NCBI GenBank assembly: GCA_003117195.1
Contig: BDSI01000023.1
Coordinates: forward strand, 1,060,391 to 1,124,390
Length of the DNA: 64,000 nucleotides
Direction: 5' to 3'
From: Eudorina sp. 2006-703-Eu-15
Taxonomy: Eukaryota > Chlorophyta > Chlorophyceae > Chlamydomonadales > Volvocaceae
Shown: piece after piece, positions 49,106 to 59,835 of the stretch
Position numbering within the stretch: the stretch's first letter is position 1
Layout: the number at the start of each line of letters is the position of its first letter
Position numbers and translations under genes: made by a program
Notes under the pieces: generated by a model
What the model was told of the DNA's origin: nothing
The model's database searches: none
What the model saw: the letters and a program-made list of their open reading frames with translations, nothing else

Positions 49106-50463
49106 AGCGTGGGAACACTGATGGACAAAGTTTTGAAGAGAGGCATTGGTGGTTTGTGAGAGATGCGAGAGAGGGTATTGCGGCTCGCTTAGGTGGGTCG
49201 GTGGTCGGGTGGCGGTTCGGCGCCGGGCCAGCTGGATCCGGGGTCTCGCCATGTTTACCTCGACACCGTGAGCAGGGGCAGCTTGGAAGAATATTTGCTC
49301 GTCATGAGCGCATGATTGGGGTTGTCGGTGTCCCCATGTGCACCTATCACGTTGCTAGTCGAAACACCCATTGTGAAGGATGGTCAGTTTGGGTAGGTGG
49401 AAGGCGATTGCAGTTTTGATTTATTTGCAGAGTATTGCTTTTTTTCCTTTCAGATTCGCTCTGAGGATTTCGTGCGCTTTACAAGCACGTATACGTCGTC
49501 GTACTTGTTCGGGGGTTTCTAGCCAGGTAGCGCGTGGAGAAGATCATGCCTTATATCATTTCATATTGTCATGATATGTATGTGTTATATTTCGCTTCTT
49601 AGTGTTTTCAGCAAACGTCCCTGATCAGCTGGGTGTCAAGTTATTGCTGCCCTGACGCACGGTCCACAGGATACAACGCCATGAGTACCAACATGAATTT
49701 TGCACGTAACCATACGATTATAACGTGTAAATGTCGGTATTCTTCTTCACTTGCGTCGTGCCACATCCTGACATCCGGTCGACACGAACCGGTGGCGGTT
49801 GTTGACAACCCAAAGCACCCAATCCACAGAAAACCGAGCGCATTAGGAGTTGGACCACATCCACAGCCGGCAATGCATCACCAGCATGAATCACGAGCTT
49901 TGCAGAATGCTTCCGGCGAGAACCTTGTCTATCCGCAGATGCGACTTGCCATGCTCAACCGGTTCATCGCTCACCCTTGCCACCTGTTACCCACTGCTCC
50001 TAATGACCCTAGTTGGCCCCCCGTCTGCCTTGAAAATATCGACATACCCGTATCGCAGGGCGCCCTGTTATTCTGAGCATGCTTCATGCATACCTCGCCT
50101 ACCAGCACACGCAGCACCGCGTGTACGAATGAGTACGTTGTACAAACCACCAAAGACAAAACTACAGCCCCTTTTCGTCACTTTCTCTTAACACTCCGCT
50201 TCGCACGCCGGCCCCAGGGGGGCTAGGCGGCTCCCCACTCGCCGCTGTCTGGTAGGCCAGTAGGGGCAGGGTCAGTCCTAGGCACGACGTCAGCGCTCAA
50301 CTCTTCACACCTCAAGGTCGGCCCCTGCGCTTGCCTTCATGCTGAGACAAATCCCAGGACAAATGTCCGCCAGTTTCCGGATCTGCGCCAGAGCGCGGCC
50401 CCAATCAATGGAGATAGCAAGATGGACAGCCGAGGCCCGCCTACATACACCGCCAGTTGCCCC
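49106..50463. other. Interval between convergent genes
   Basis: Contains the 3' ends of starch synthase (+) and the phosphatase (-). No gene or repeat recognised. Confidence 0.5.
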
Positions 50464-52792
50464 TCAGAGAGACGACGCGATGCTGAGGTCGTCATCGTAG
50501 GAGCTCATGGACGAGGGCGTGTTGCGAATGATCCGGACACTGGCGTCGCCATCAGCGCCCGGCGTGATCTCGAGAATCTGTACGGGCCTGCCTAGCACGC
50601 CGTACGACATCCCGACGTCGATACGCCACACCTGGTTGTCGCACTCGCAGTTGACACCGCCCAGCTGCGGCGTGTGGCCCACCACAAGCCGTTTTCCCCG
50701 CACCTTCGCGAGCGCCTGCTGCAGTGCGCGGCACGCGTGGTACCGCTCGTAGGGCGTGGCGAAGCGCTCCTTGGACAGCGTGCGGTTCCACATCACGCTG
50801 TTCGCATCACTGCACACGGCAGACGAACCAACCCACAGGGCAACCTTGACAGAGACACGCTCAATGTTGTATGCTGTCGGGCTGGAAGCAAGCAAGCGGT
50901 TGCAACCAATGTTCAACAACATGTGGCGTCTGCATTCCTGCTTGCAGGCTCACAACTTTTCGACCGGGTCCCAACTTCAGCATAGGCCTGGCGCTCCCCG
51001 GGGAGCCTCTCCATACGGTACACATATAGGTGGGCGCAGAAGACACGGATCGCGCTGCGCTCGCTAGGGCTGCTGTGACTCACCCCATGGCAAGGAACGG
51101 CGGTGTGCATTTGCTGCCATCCGGCTGCTGGTCGCCCCGCAGCCAGGCTGCCACTTCGCTGTTCAGCCGCTCGATGCCGTACTCCACTGTCATGAGGAGC
51201 GATTCAAGGCATGCCGGCGAGTGAATCCAACGTATCTGAAATGTCAAGGTATTGCACCCTTCCCTCCCTTACACGCATTACAGGCAATGGTCGCCAAACT
51301 TCCCATAGAGGCCACCTCCTCCTGGACCTCACGCCGCAGCATTGGTGCACACGATGAGCGGGTCAAGACAGCGCATCAACGTGGACAGTGGCAGTTGCGT
51401 GGATCTCGACAAGTGTTTGCCCAGCCTTCCATCTAGAGGGGCCGTCGTACAAGAATCACTATGCGGACAGCCCCTGCCCGGTACCCCTGTACCCGGACCC
51501 ACCGTGGATGGGTAGCAGGCCACCGTGCGCGAAGACGGTGTCGTTGACGACCAGCACCGTCGGGTTGCGCGCGAACTCCCGCGCTAGGTCCCCACCTGGC
51601 TTAAACAGCGCGTAGCGGACTTTCGCTACCAACTGCCAGTCTTTAAGGTCTGACTCGCTCAAGCCGGCGTACAGCGCAGACTCCGCAAACGCCCCAGGCG
51701 TGACGTATCTGCGCCAAGCGGTTGGGCAAGCCATTTGTCAGCCGATCAGACTGGGTGGCGGAACGACGAGCTGACATTCACGAAGTGGTTGCGCTGCATG
51801 CCTCTGGGCAAAACAGCGCCGAGGCCCTTCATGACTCACCGGAAGTCGCCGCACACGTTGAGGCTTTCATGGTTGCCATTCAGCATGTAGACCGCTCCAC
51901 CGCACTTCCGCGCCTCGGTGTCGAGATAACGCAATAAGTTGACAATGCCTGTGGGGCGGTTGCAAACCAGGTGGATTCCTCCATTGAATGCGTCAGGTTT
52001 CACCACGTGGCATAGTGGTTGCAAAGGCGCTCATACTATAATCCGCTTTTTTATAGCGGCACGTCCCGGTATATCTTCCCCTGCGTGTGGCATGAGAGGG
52101 AATTCCCGGACAGCGAGCCAACGAAAAAACCTAGTTGCTTGCATGTGGCCAAGCGGATAGAATGACCAGTTGACGTACGACTCGGACCCCAACACTGATT
52201 AAAGGTTTTGGTACTCACCGATTTCGACGTCTCCTCGGTCAAGCACGTCGCCAAGCTGCACCACCACCGTGTCTTGACCCACCCAAGCCACCTCCCCCTC
52301 GTCACTGACGCTGATAACTCGCCCCATCTTCAGCGCCTCCACCGCTTTGTCCAAATCTCCATGGAGGTCCCCAACTACACGAAAACGTTGCACGCAAGGG
52401 ATCTAACCTGACGTGCAAGGCCGTGCAAGGCCGTGCAATGCCATGAACAGCCGAGCGAAAATGCACTCACTTGCCACAATCCGCCCAGTCGCAGTAACAT
52501 AGGTGGGTGGATCAAGCGCATTATCTCCTCGTGGCGACGTCGATGTGGATACTTCACCCACACGGTCCGGAGCTGCTAGGGTGGCGCTTGCAGGGCTCAC
52601 ACTTTGCGTGTGGACTAAAAGCGTGACACCCGCGAGTTGTTTGAGTAAATGCCGCCTGCTACTGGCCCTTGCCACGGCGCTTTGCGACGTGAGCTGCCGG
52701 CAAGTTCGCCTTGAGAGCACAGTGGGTGCTGCAAGCACTGTTCGAGCATCGCTACTATGATGGCTTCGCAGTTGTCTATGCACGAGAGCCAT
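50464..52792 (-). CDS. Shewanella-like protein phosphatase (SLP)
   Basis: Six exons, complement(50464..50809, 51084..51186, 51503..51708, 51840..51948, 52219..52374, 52471..52792), 413 aa, all phases consistent. A metal-dependent phosphoesterase of the bacterial-like PPP group found in plants and algae as SLP1/SLP2. Motifs: IGDLHGDLDKA (108-118), GDVLDRGD (149-156), MLNGNHESLN (181-190), FAHGGLLP and VVGHTPQLGG, together supplying the metal and phosphate ligands of the PPP fold. The N-terminal ~70 residues are rich in Arg, Ser, Ala and Val without acids, suggesting organelle (chloroplast) targeting as for SLP1. The ATG at 52792 was chosen because the codons before it in frame lack a Met. The Ser-rich acidic C-terminus (SMSSYDDDLSIASSL) is outside the catalytic core. 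Confidence 0.88.
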
Positions 52793-54433
52793 TAGGGCGC
52801 AGCCCTGCAAATGGGTTGGCTAAACAACTCGTCGGCTGTGACGCTGCCTGGTGCAACTGCGTAATATTGGGCGCACGCACCAAAATAATAAGGAATTAGT
52901 CTCTAGAGACTAACCAGTAGAAATGATTGACGAGATGTGAATGTTCGTTAGCTGGTCCAAACCGGAACCAACCGATTGTGAGGGAAGGCACGAACGCATA
53001 ACAGCGATACAACTTCGGCTGTTCGGCATGTCTTCAATAGTGCACGTTCAATAGAGCATACCCGTCATAGTTGAGTGTAAGTGGTTTGCCGTGACCATGT
53101 TTGCGGTAAATGAACTGATTTTCCTTGTGCACTTTCGCCAAGTGGTCATTGGAGTTCGCTGTTGCGATTTTGGTAGGCACCGCTGAGCCTTAGGTGAAGG
53201 GGTGGCCACCGTCGTGCCGAGCGTTCTTGTTTGGTCGAAGACAGCGGCAGCGGTAGTTTCAGTGTGAGGTAAATCACGCGGCGAATATTGGCATGCGGTG
53301 CATCATTGTACACGGTCGCGACCTAAAATGCGCTGGCCCACTCAACTCGTGGCAGCCACTGACGCACCAGGGCCCGGGGGCCACTGGCACCCAGGGGAAC
53401 ATTACCGTTCAGGGGCGGTGCCGGACTTATCCTGCCTAGCACTTGATGCAACATAAATGGAAAAAAACGATGCCCTGATTGGTGAAGGCATCGGTAGTGA
53501 ACGAATGAACGTTACAGCGGACCCGAACTGTAGGTACGAGTTCGTTACGTGGAAGCCGCGTATTCGAGCCGCTACCGTGATTTGTCAAAGTTCAGCAGGG
53601 AGCATGTTATGGCCATGTTACTTCGAAGGACGCATGAGTCCCAGCAGGTAGACATGGGGGCCCCGAACTCCTAAGGATGGGAGCAGAGAATTTTCGCATC
53701 GTGGTTATGGACAAGAACTGATTGATACCACGTTGTCCAAGGATCACTGGTGTACAAGTGGTCGCCCAAAGCACGCCGAGGGCCGCGCATTATGGTTCAT
53801 AGCAATAGCCCCCTGGCACACATATGCAAATCGCCGTACACGCGCAACGCCATCATCAACAGTACTGTTTGTTGACAACTGAGGAAGCACAACGTCCCGC
53901 CTCGTATATTGTAAGCTTGTGTCACTCAAACGACCACAAGCATCGTTATCGGTTCCCTGCCAAGGCGGTGGCCTTGCAGTCTCCCATCCTGCCATCATCG
54001 CAACCATCCCCGGACCGCAGGGTATGCAATTGTTTATGATCATATACAAAAGGAGTTCGTCCTGCGTGCCGGTCGCTGCCGGGTAGGCAAGAAACGACGA
54101 AAGTAATGGAATCAGGTCAAGGAGCGGCTCGCGCCGCATGGCTCGCAAATGTATGACCAGCATACAGGCGCCAGGGGGCATCGTTTCTCCATCAATGTTT
54201 CCGTACATATGCCCAACGAACGCACACACGCCCTCGAAAGGTATCTACCCACGCAACCTGCATGCTCAAATTTGACACCCAAGATGTCACAGATTGAAAC
54301 AAAGAACTACTGACCCAGACGCATGAGATGCATGCCTTTGCATGATTTGAGCTGCGAATGGAAGTCAACAAATCTAGAACGGCCTATTTTGCCCCACGCA
54401 CGCACTCTTCAGTCCCCCTGACGTCACCTTCTG
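52793..54433. other. Intergenic stretch
   Basis: About 1.6 kb between two minus-strand genes: promoter of the phosphatase and 3' UTR of the acidic Ser-rich protein gene. It contains one retroposon 3' fragment (53499-53530). No coding pattern recognised. Confidence 0.5.
53499..53530 (-). mobile_element. Retroposon 3'-end fragment
   Basis: Minus strand reads CGGGTCCGCTGTAACG then TTCATTCGTTCA, the same terminus as at 19506, 20211 and 26884, including the TGTAA motif. Confidence 0.5.
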
Positions 54434-56447
54434 CTACATGCGGAACCGTTCAGCATCGTCGCTCACTCGAGCGCGGGGCAGCGGCCGTGGGAGAACGCTG
54501 TCCGACGGGGCGTATGCGAAATTGCTGACCCACAAGGACTCGCGGGTCTTGCGCTCCACTGGGTCCTCCTTCACTAAGTTCTGATACACCGATGTGACGT
54601 AAGCTATCCGCCGATTTTGCTGGTGCTGAGCCTGCTTCTCCTGTTCCTTGGCGGCCACCCACTCTTGAAAGGCGCGCTGTGGGGTAACAGCATGGCCAGC
54701 AAACTGCTTTAACAAATGCGCCGCTGCAAAGGATCAATGGGATACTACCTGCTGCAGCGGCTGCACGCTAAATCTGCCCCCATCCCAGCCGCCCATCGTC
54801 TCAGCTTCCTTCCCTACCCGGTGTCACATCTTAACACACACCATGCAGGTGGTTTGGGTCGGGCGGGTTTCTCGCTAAGCAGACAATGCAGGGTTTCCGC
54901 ACGGCCGTACCTCATTCGCTTCTCGGACTTGAAGCTGCACTCGCGCCGCCTCCAGCACTTTCTCCATTTGCACCTGTTATACGATACGCGCAGAACCGGA
55001 TACGGGGCCAGGGGGCCATCTTTTAACAGCAGCTACAACAAATTTCCATGGCGCCAGGCCAGCTCGGGCGCTCACAGCTCTCGCGCCTGGGCTGTCAATG
55101 AAGCCATGACGACGATTTGAGTTACAGCAGCACGCAAGCACTTCACAAGCACTTGCAGTGATAAGACATGTACGATGATGGGGTGTGCTAAGTTTGTGTC
55201 GCTTCGACCTCGCCACAGCGAACGCCTCTGATGCCAACATGATCAACCCGACAAGCCTCGACGAGCCAGACCACGATGCCAACGAGGCCAAGGCTTACCT
55301 GCTGCTTTCGCTGCTTTGAGAGCGCCGCGTTGACCTCGTGCTGGAGCCTCCAGTCGTACACGCGACCCACGTTGGGCACGGTACGATACACCGCCGTCTG
55401 GAGGAAAACGGGATCGACGGCGGACACGTCGTGCCGCTCCCGAGGCTTGGGCTTCGGTGGCGGCGGAGGGGGTGGCGGCGGCTTGAAGTAACGCGGCGCA
55501 GCGATGGGGTTTCGAGTGGGCGAGCCCTGCTTCGGGCTTGGTGCCTGGCTGCGTTTGGCGTCCGCCGCTGCCTGCGAAGATGAATTGGAGCCCTTCCGAG
55601 ATGGCTGGGTGCTGCCCCGCAGATTGATGGGTGGCAAGGATCCTGAAGACTGCTGATGCCCCAACCCGCTCGTGCTGGCCTCGTGATGGCTGCTTTTCCG
55701 TGATGAATTCTCACGACTGCTGTTCCGCGACAGTGCAGGCGGCAACGACAGAGGTGTCGTCTCGCCTTGAGCATCGGCCACCGTATCTGAGCCAGCAGCC
55801 CTGGAATCCCCCGAAGGCGAAGTTTGGTGTGGCGATGGCAAGATACCGTCGCGGCTTCCACTGCGTGATGGCGCAGGTGGGAGCGACCATGAGGAGGCTG
55901 GCGGCGCTGGGGCCTCGTCAACCGCCGGCTGCATGTCAGCCGGCCCTGCAACGTCGTCATCGCATGGAGTTGGCGCAGCTGCCTCCTTGCTGTCACCTGC
56001 TGGAGGTTGCGGTGCTGTTTCCACGTCTCCACCGACGGGGTTTTGCGGCACTATTTCCGCATCTCCACCGACGGAAGTTGCATGCTCCGAACGAGGGGTG
56101 CTGCTGCACTCCGTAGTGGTTGACCGCTTCGCGTCGCCTCCTCCGGTCGCACGTATGCCGTCACCCACGCCCGTGGACCTATCGACCTCCGAAGACTCTG
56201 CTTCCGTTTCTGATTCCGATTCTGTTTCTGATTCGGTCTCAGAGTCTGAACCTGATCCTGACTCTGATTCTGAACCAGTTTCTGTCTCCGACTCCGACTC
56301 CGACCCCGACTCGCTTTCGCTCTCTGTCTCTGATTCATCCTCCGTGTCCCCTTCCCGCTCCTCACTTTTGTCATCTGTTGATTTGCCCAAAATATCTTCT
56401 GCGTCTACATAGTGGCCATAGGCCTCCGGCCCCCCGTTCGTTGCCAT
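54434..56447 (-). CDS. Acidic Ser-rich protein with coiled-coil end
   Basis: Exons complement(54434..54676, 54911..54973, 55299..56447), 484 aa, phases consistent. Family not recognised. Residues ~25-90 are a Ser-Glu/Asp-Thr repeat (SESESGSESESET-like), followed by a long disordered Ser/Pro/Thr-rich region with SRNSSRENSSRKSS-like phosphorylatable clusters and a poly-Pro run before PKPKPRERHDV. The last ~130 residues are ordered-looking: VYDWRLQHEVNAALSKQ, a helix (VQMEKVLEAARVQLQ), then AFQEWVAAKEQEKQAQHQQN, an AF..W...K type helix seen in several cilium-associated coiled-coil proteins. A ciliary or cytoskeletal role is a guess from that motif and from the CFAP53-like neighbour. The start is the first ATG in frame. 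Confidence 0.7.
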
Positions 56448-56878
56448 GTGCAAGTAACGGTGCGCCTCGATTAGGAAACCAGGTTCTTATTATCAACTGC
56501 CGTATGATTTAAGTATCAGAATTAAAGGTCATTCGAGGAACAAGAGGTCTGGTTATGCAGCAACGACTTATATAAGGCAGCTCGCTTGTATAAACCAGCT
56601 CGCTCCTTGTTGAACATTAGTGGCGTAATACCATAACTGCGCAATATGTTACCTTCTAGCTGCTCCTCAGGTGGAGAGGCTAGTGCACTTGTGATGCTGT
56701 ACGTCCGTACAACGTTGCCTTGCGAGCAGTCGGGTAGGGGAGTTGGATTGTTATCGCAGGTATACTCCAAGCATCGTATTTGTTTTCTAGTTTGAAGAAG
56801 TGTACTTCCTTGGTAAAAACTGTCTAAACTTTCGCGCCAAGCGCTTTACGTTTCCACTTGGTATATTACCAAGCTGGA
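56448..56878. promoter_or_regulatory. Shared divergent promoter region
   Basis: 431 bp between the start codons of the acidic Ser-rich gene (-) and the RNF121-like gene (+), so both promoters must lie here. No defined box is claimed, although an AT-rich TATATAA occurs near 56569. Confidence 0.5.
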
Positions 56879-59227
56879 ATGGCTGTATCATCCCAGCCAA
56901 ACGATGCACTTGGCGATCAAGTCCCGCAACCGCCCTTCGTTGGCCATCCTGTCTACGCTGGGCAGCCCCCTTTGCCCGGGGAAGAGCGTGAAGAGCGGAT
57001 GAGTCCGTTCCTTGCAATCTTCTTGCTGTATGGCATTATGCTATTGATGGTCGGGGCGCAGGTTGGTCATATGCGTGGTGTTGGGTGTACTCAAACCGGG
57101 CTTGCACGGCCGTGGTCAGCTCTCGAGGTTTGGCACAAGCCGAGGTTTGGATGGAATGCATACTCGTTCTAAATGTAGAAACCCCTTCTTGGGCACTGCG
57201 GGGATCGCTTATTACCGTTCTCTTGAACCATGGGCCTGGAGCAGGGATGGGGCGCGCACAGGAGGGACCACATCCGCGCAATCATTGGGTCAAACACTTA
57301 TGCGGCAGCATCAAACGTTTCATGCGGAACCCCTGCGCAGACGGCGCTGTTCCTGTGGAAGAAGCGGCACCGGAAGTCATATGAGCTTGTGACGCTCTTG
57401 GGTTTGTGGCTGATGCCCGCCCTGTTCTCGTTACACCTACACTTCTGGCGTTTCCTTATCCTGTGGGCAACGTACTCGGTGATCACTGGTCGCCTATTGT
57501 GGAGCTGCACACGAAAAAAACTGGCCCGTACGACTCCGCGACAGGTGAGCTTGGATGAATGAAGCGTTACAGGTGATGCGCGCCATGGTCTTGCACTGTG
57601 GCTACAAGCCCCTGTGGCCGTGTGTCAATACAGCAACCTAGCTTGCACACATTGAGTTGTTGTCATATAGGTTCGATGCCATGGCTGCCTCACATGCACC
57701 TGTGCATTGCTTCGGGTTCTCCAGGTCTACACCTTCTTCCTAGGGATTTATCGGGCCAGCAAAGTTGTCGGTGTCCTGGGTTACTGCTTGGTGCTGGCAG
57801 TGGTCTTTGGCATGGGTCCGCTGCTCCATCTGGTTCTTCCGCGGGACTTGCCTTTCGATCTAGTGTGGTACGGACTGTATTTCGGGATTTTAGGACGGGA
57901 CTGCGCGCAAGTTGCCACGGACAGCCTGTCAGCGCGACTAGGCATCGAGGGGCGTCAGCTCGTGACCCGCGTCAACAACTGCGGCATCTGTGGAAATGAG
58001 CTGTGCGATGAGCTGGTGCCGGCGTCGGGCTCTGGCGAGGAGCCCGCAAAACGCAGCGACCAGGCCGCATCCGAACGGACCGTGCAACTATCGTGCAAGC
58101 ACTGCTTTCATGACCTGTGCATCCGCGGCTGGACGATGGTGGGAAAAAAGGTGCGCAGGGCCGGCAAGGAGGTTTAGGGAATGCGGCTGACCAACAGTGG
58201 GCGCGGTACCTGAGGTGCTGGACGGTGTGGAGCCCGCAATGAGCCGGAAGACGGACCCCGCGACTGTGTGCCTGCGCGACAGTGACTCGGACCGTGTATT
58301 GGCGGGTCGGGGGTTTGGGAGGTCGGGAACGCACAAAAAACTTAATACCGGAGAGCCCTCTGTTTCCCGTGAGGTTCCGTGAGGTTATTGCGAATTGGTC
58401 TTCGCGATGTGCGAACGAGACCGCGAGCGCTTCCATGACAACTTATTCTCGGGTGTTGCTTTGAACGCTGCTGTGTACGCGTAGTCTTGTTGTGCCTGCT
58501 CGGGCTTTGGTACCCCCACATCTGCAACAAGGTCACCAATGGAGAACGGTGGAACATGTTCGGGCTTGTTGATCTGCAGGATACGTGTCCCCAGTGTGGC
58601 GAGAAGGTGGACTTGCGCGACTTGCTGTCCGACCGCCCGTGGGAATCACACGACATAACGTGGATCCAGGCAAGCTGAGGCTGCATATGGAATTCGGGAT
58701 CATACAAAATGTTTTGTGGAGGGATGTGCGAATGAACTGCGGTCACGTGCGGCACGTCCCCGTGAATGATGAATGTATCTACATAATCACACGCGCTAAA
58801 GGTGGTGTTGCTGACACCTCGCAGATGATGGACGGCATCCGTTATCTGGTGAGTTCGCCAAGGGTTGCAGGTATCAACTTTGCAGCCGGCAGCATTCCCG
58901 TGTGCCTGCTGTACAGGTTATGAGAATAAGTGTTTGTGGTGTTTGCATGGCAAGGTGGTTGCGCCTGTATGCTTGCAAAATTCTACTCTTGCTCGACGCT
59001 GCCCTGCCAGTTTCGTTGGAAGATAGCTGCACCGTTTGTCGCGCATGCAGGTCGTCTGGAACCCCATCATCTTCACAGTCCTTTCATTCGTCCTCCATTT
59101 GTTCGGACCCCACCGGCGGGACGGAGTACACGGCCCGCCGGGACCTCTGGCAGTCGGCGTTGCCAGCCAACCACCGGTCCCCTCACCGATAGCGGCCCTA
59201 AGCCAAGGAGGGATAGTCTCCCACTGA
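56879..59227 (+). CDS. RNF121/RNF175-type membrane RING E3 ligase
   Basis: Six exons, join(56879..57061,57341..57544,57725..58150,58580..58669,58825..58848,59051..59227), 367 aa. Multi-spanning ER/Golgi ubiquitin ligase implicated in membrane-protein quality control. Matches: hydrophobic segment (FLAIFLLYGIMLLMVG), the WKKRHRKSYELVTLLGLWL block, further membrane segments, GLYFGILGRDC, then a C3H2C3 RING: C215-C218, C253-H255, H258-C261, C274-C277, with CIRGWTMVGKK and CGEKVDLRDL as in animal RNF121. After it come two short segments (MMDGIRYL, then VVWNPIIFTVLSFVLHLFG), the last membrane span. Two splice oddities: the intron after exon 4 begins GC (GCAAGC), and exon 5 is a 24-nt microexon. TGTAA at 59488-59492 is a good poly(A) signal. 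Confidence 0.88.
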
Positions 59228-59835
59228 CAAGGCTGCTTGCGCCCAGTCTGTGAGGGGCGCGATGATCGCCGTGTTGCGTATATTGGTTGCGCCTTGCTGA
59301 AGGCATGGATGGGAACGGAGGGGTGCATCGTGGTACGGATGAGGCAGAGGGACAGCAGAGTCTCTACAGGCGGCAATGTTTGGACGTGCGGGCGAGTCGG
59401 GTACAGCCCCTCTGCTCACAGAGTGGCTGTCACCTGATGCGGAATAGGTCCTTTCGCAACGAGAAGTGAAAGAGCTTCCCTTGAAGCTGTAAGATACCTC
59501 AGAGCCTGTTGTCGCACCCCTCGTCCTTGCCTTAACATTCCACTCGAACCGAACGCTGCACGTTCAACGTTCCAGCGAACAAGCTACGTGACGATGACGA
59601 GGCAGTCGCTACGGCATGGCACCGTTCCAGTGCCACTTGCTGCGCTGTAAAAGCGAGGACGGCCTCGCTGCATGTCACTCATGATCCCCGTCCAAAATAC
59701 CTGCTCAAGGCACGCGCGCTGAACGCCACCCTTGGTGCATCAGTCCTGCAGCAACACTAGCACAGCCCAGGTCAATGCACAAAGACTATCAGCGCACTGA
59801 CCAGTCTATACCCTGCACCCTAGCCGATACCCAGC
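59228..59835. other. Interval between convergent genes
   Basis: Contains the RNF121-like 3' UTR (TGTAA at 59488) and the 3' UTR of the CFAP53-like gene. Nothing else recognised. Confidence 0.5.

Noticed and set aside
55295..56032. 245-codon minus-strand frame rich in Arg and His
   Set aside because: Alternative frame of the acidic Ser-rich gene; composition is typical of out-of-frame GC-rich sequence.
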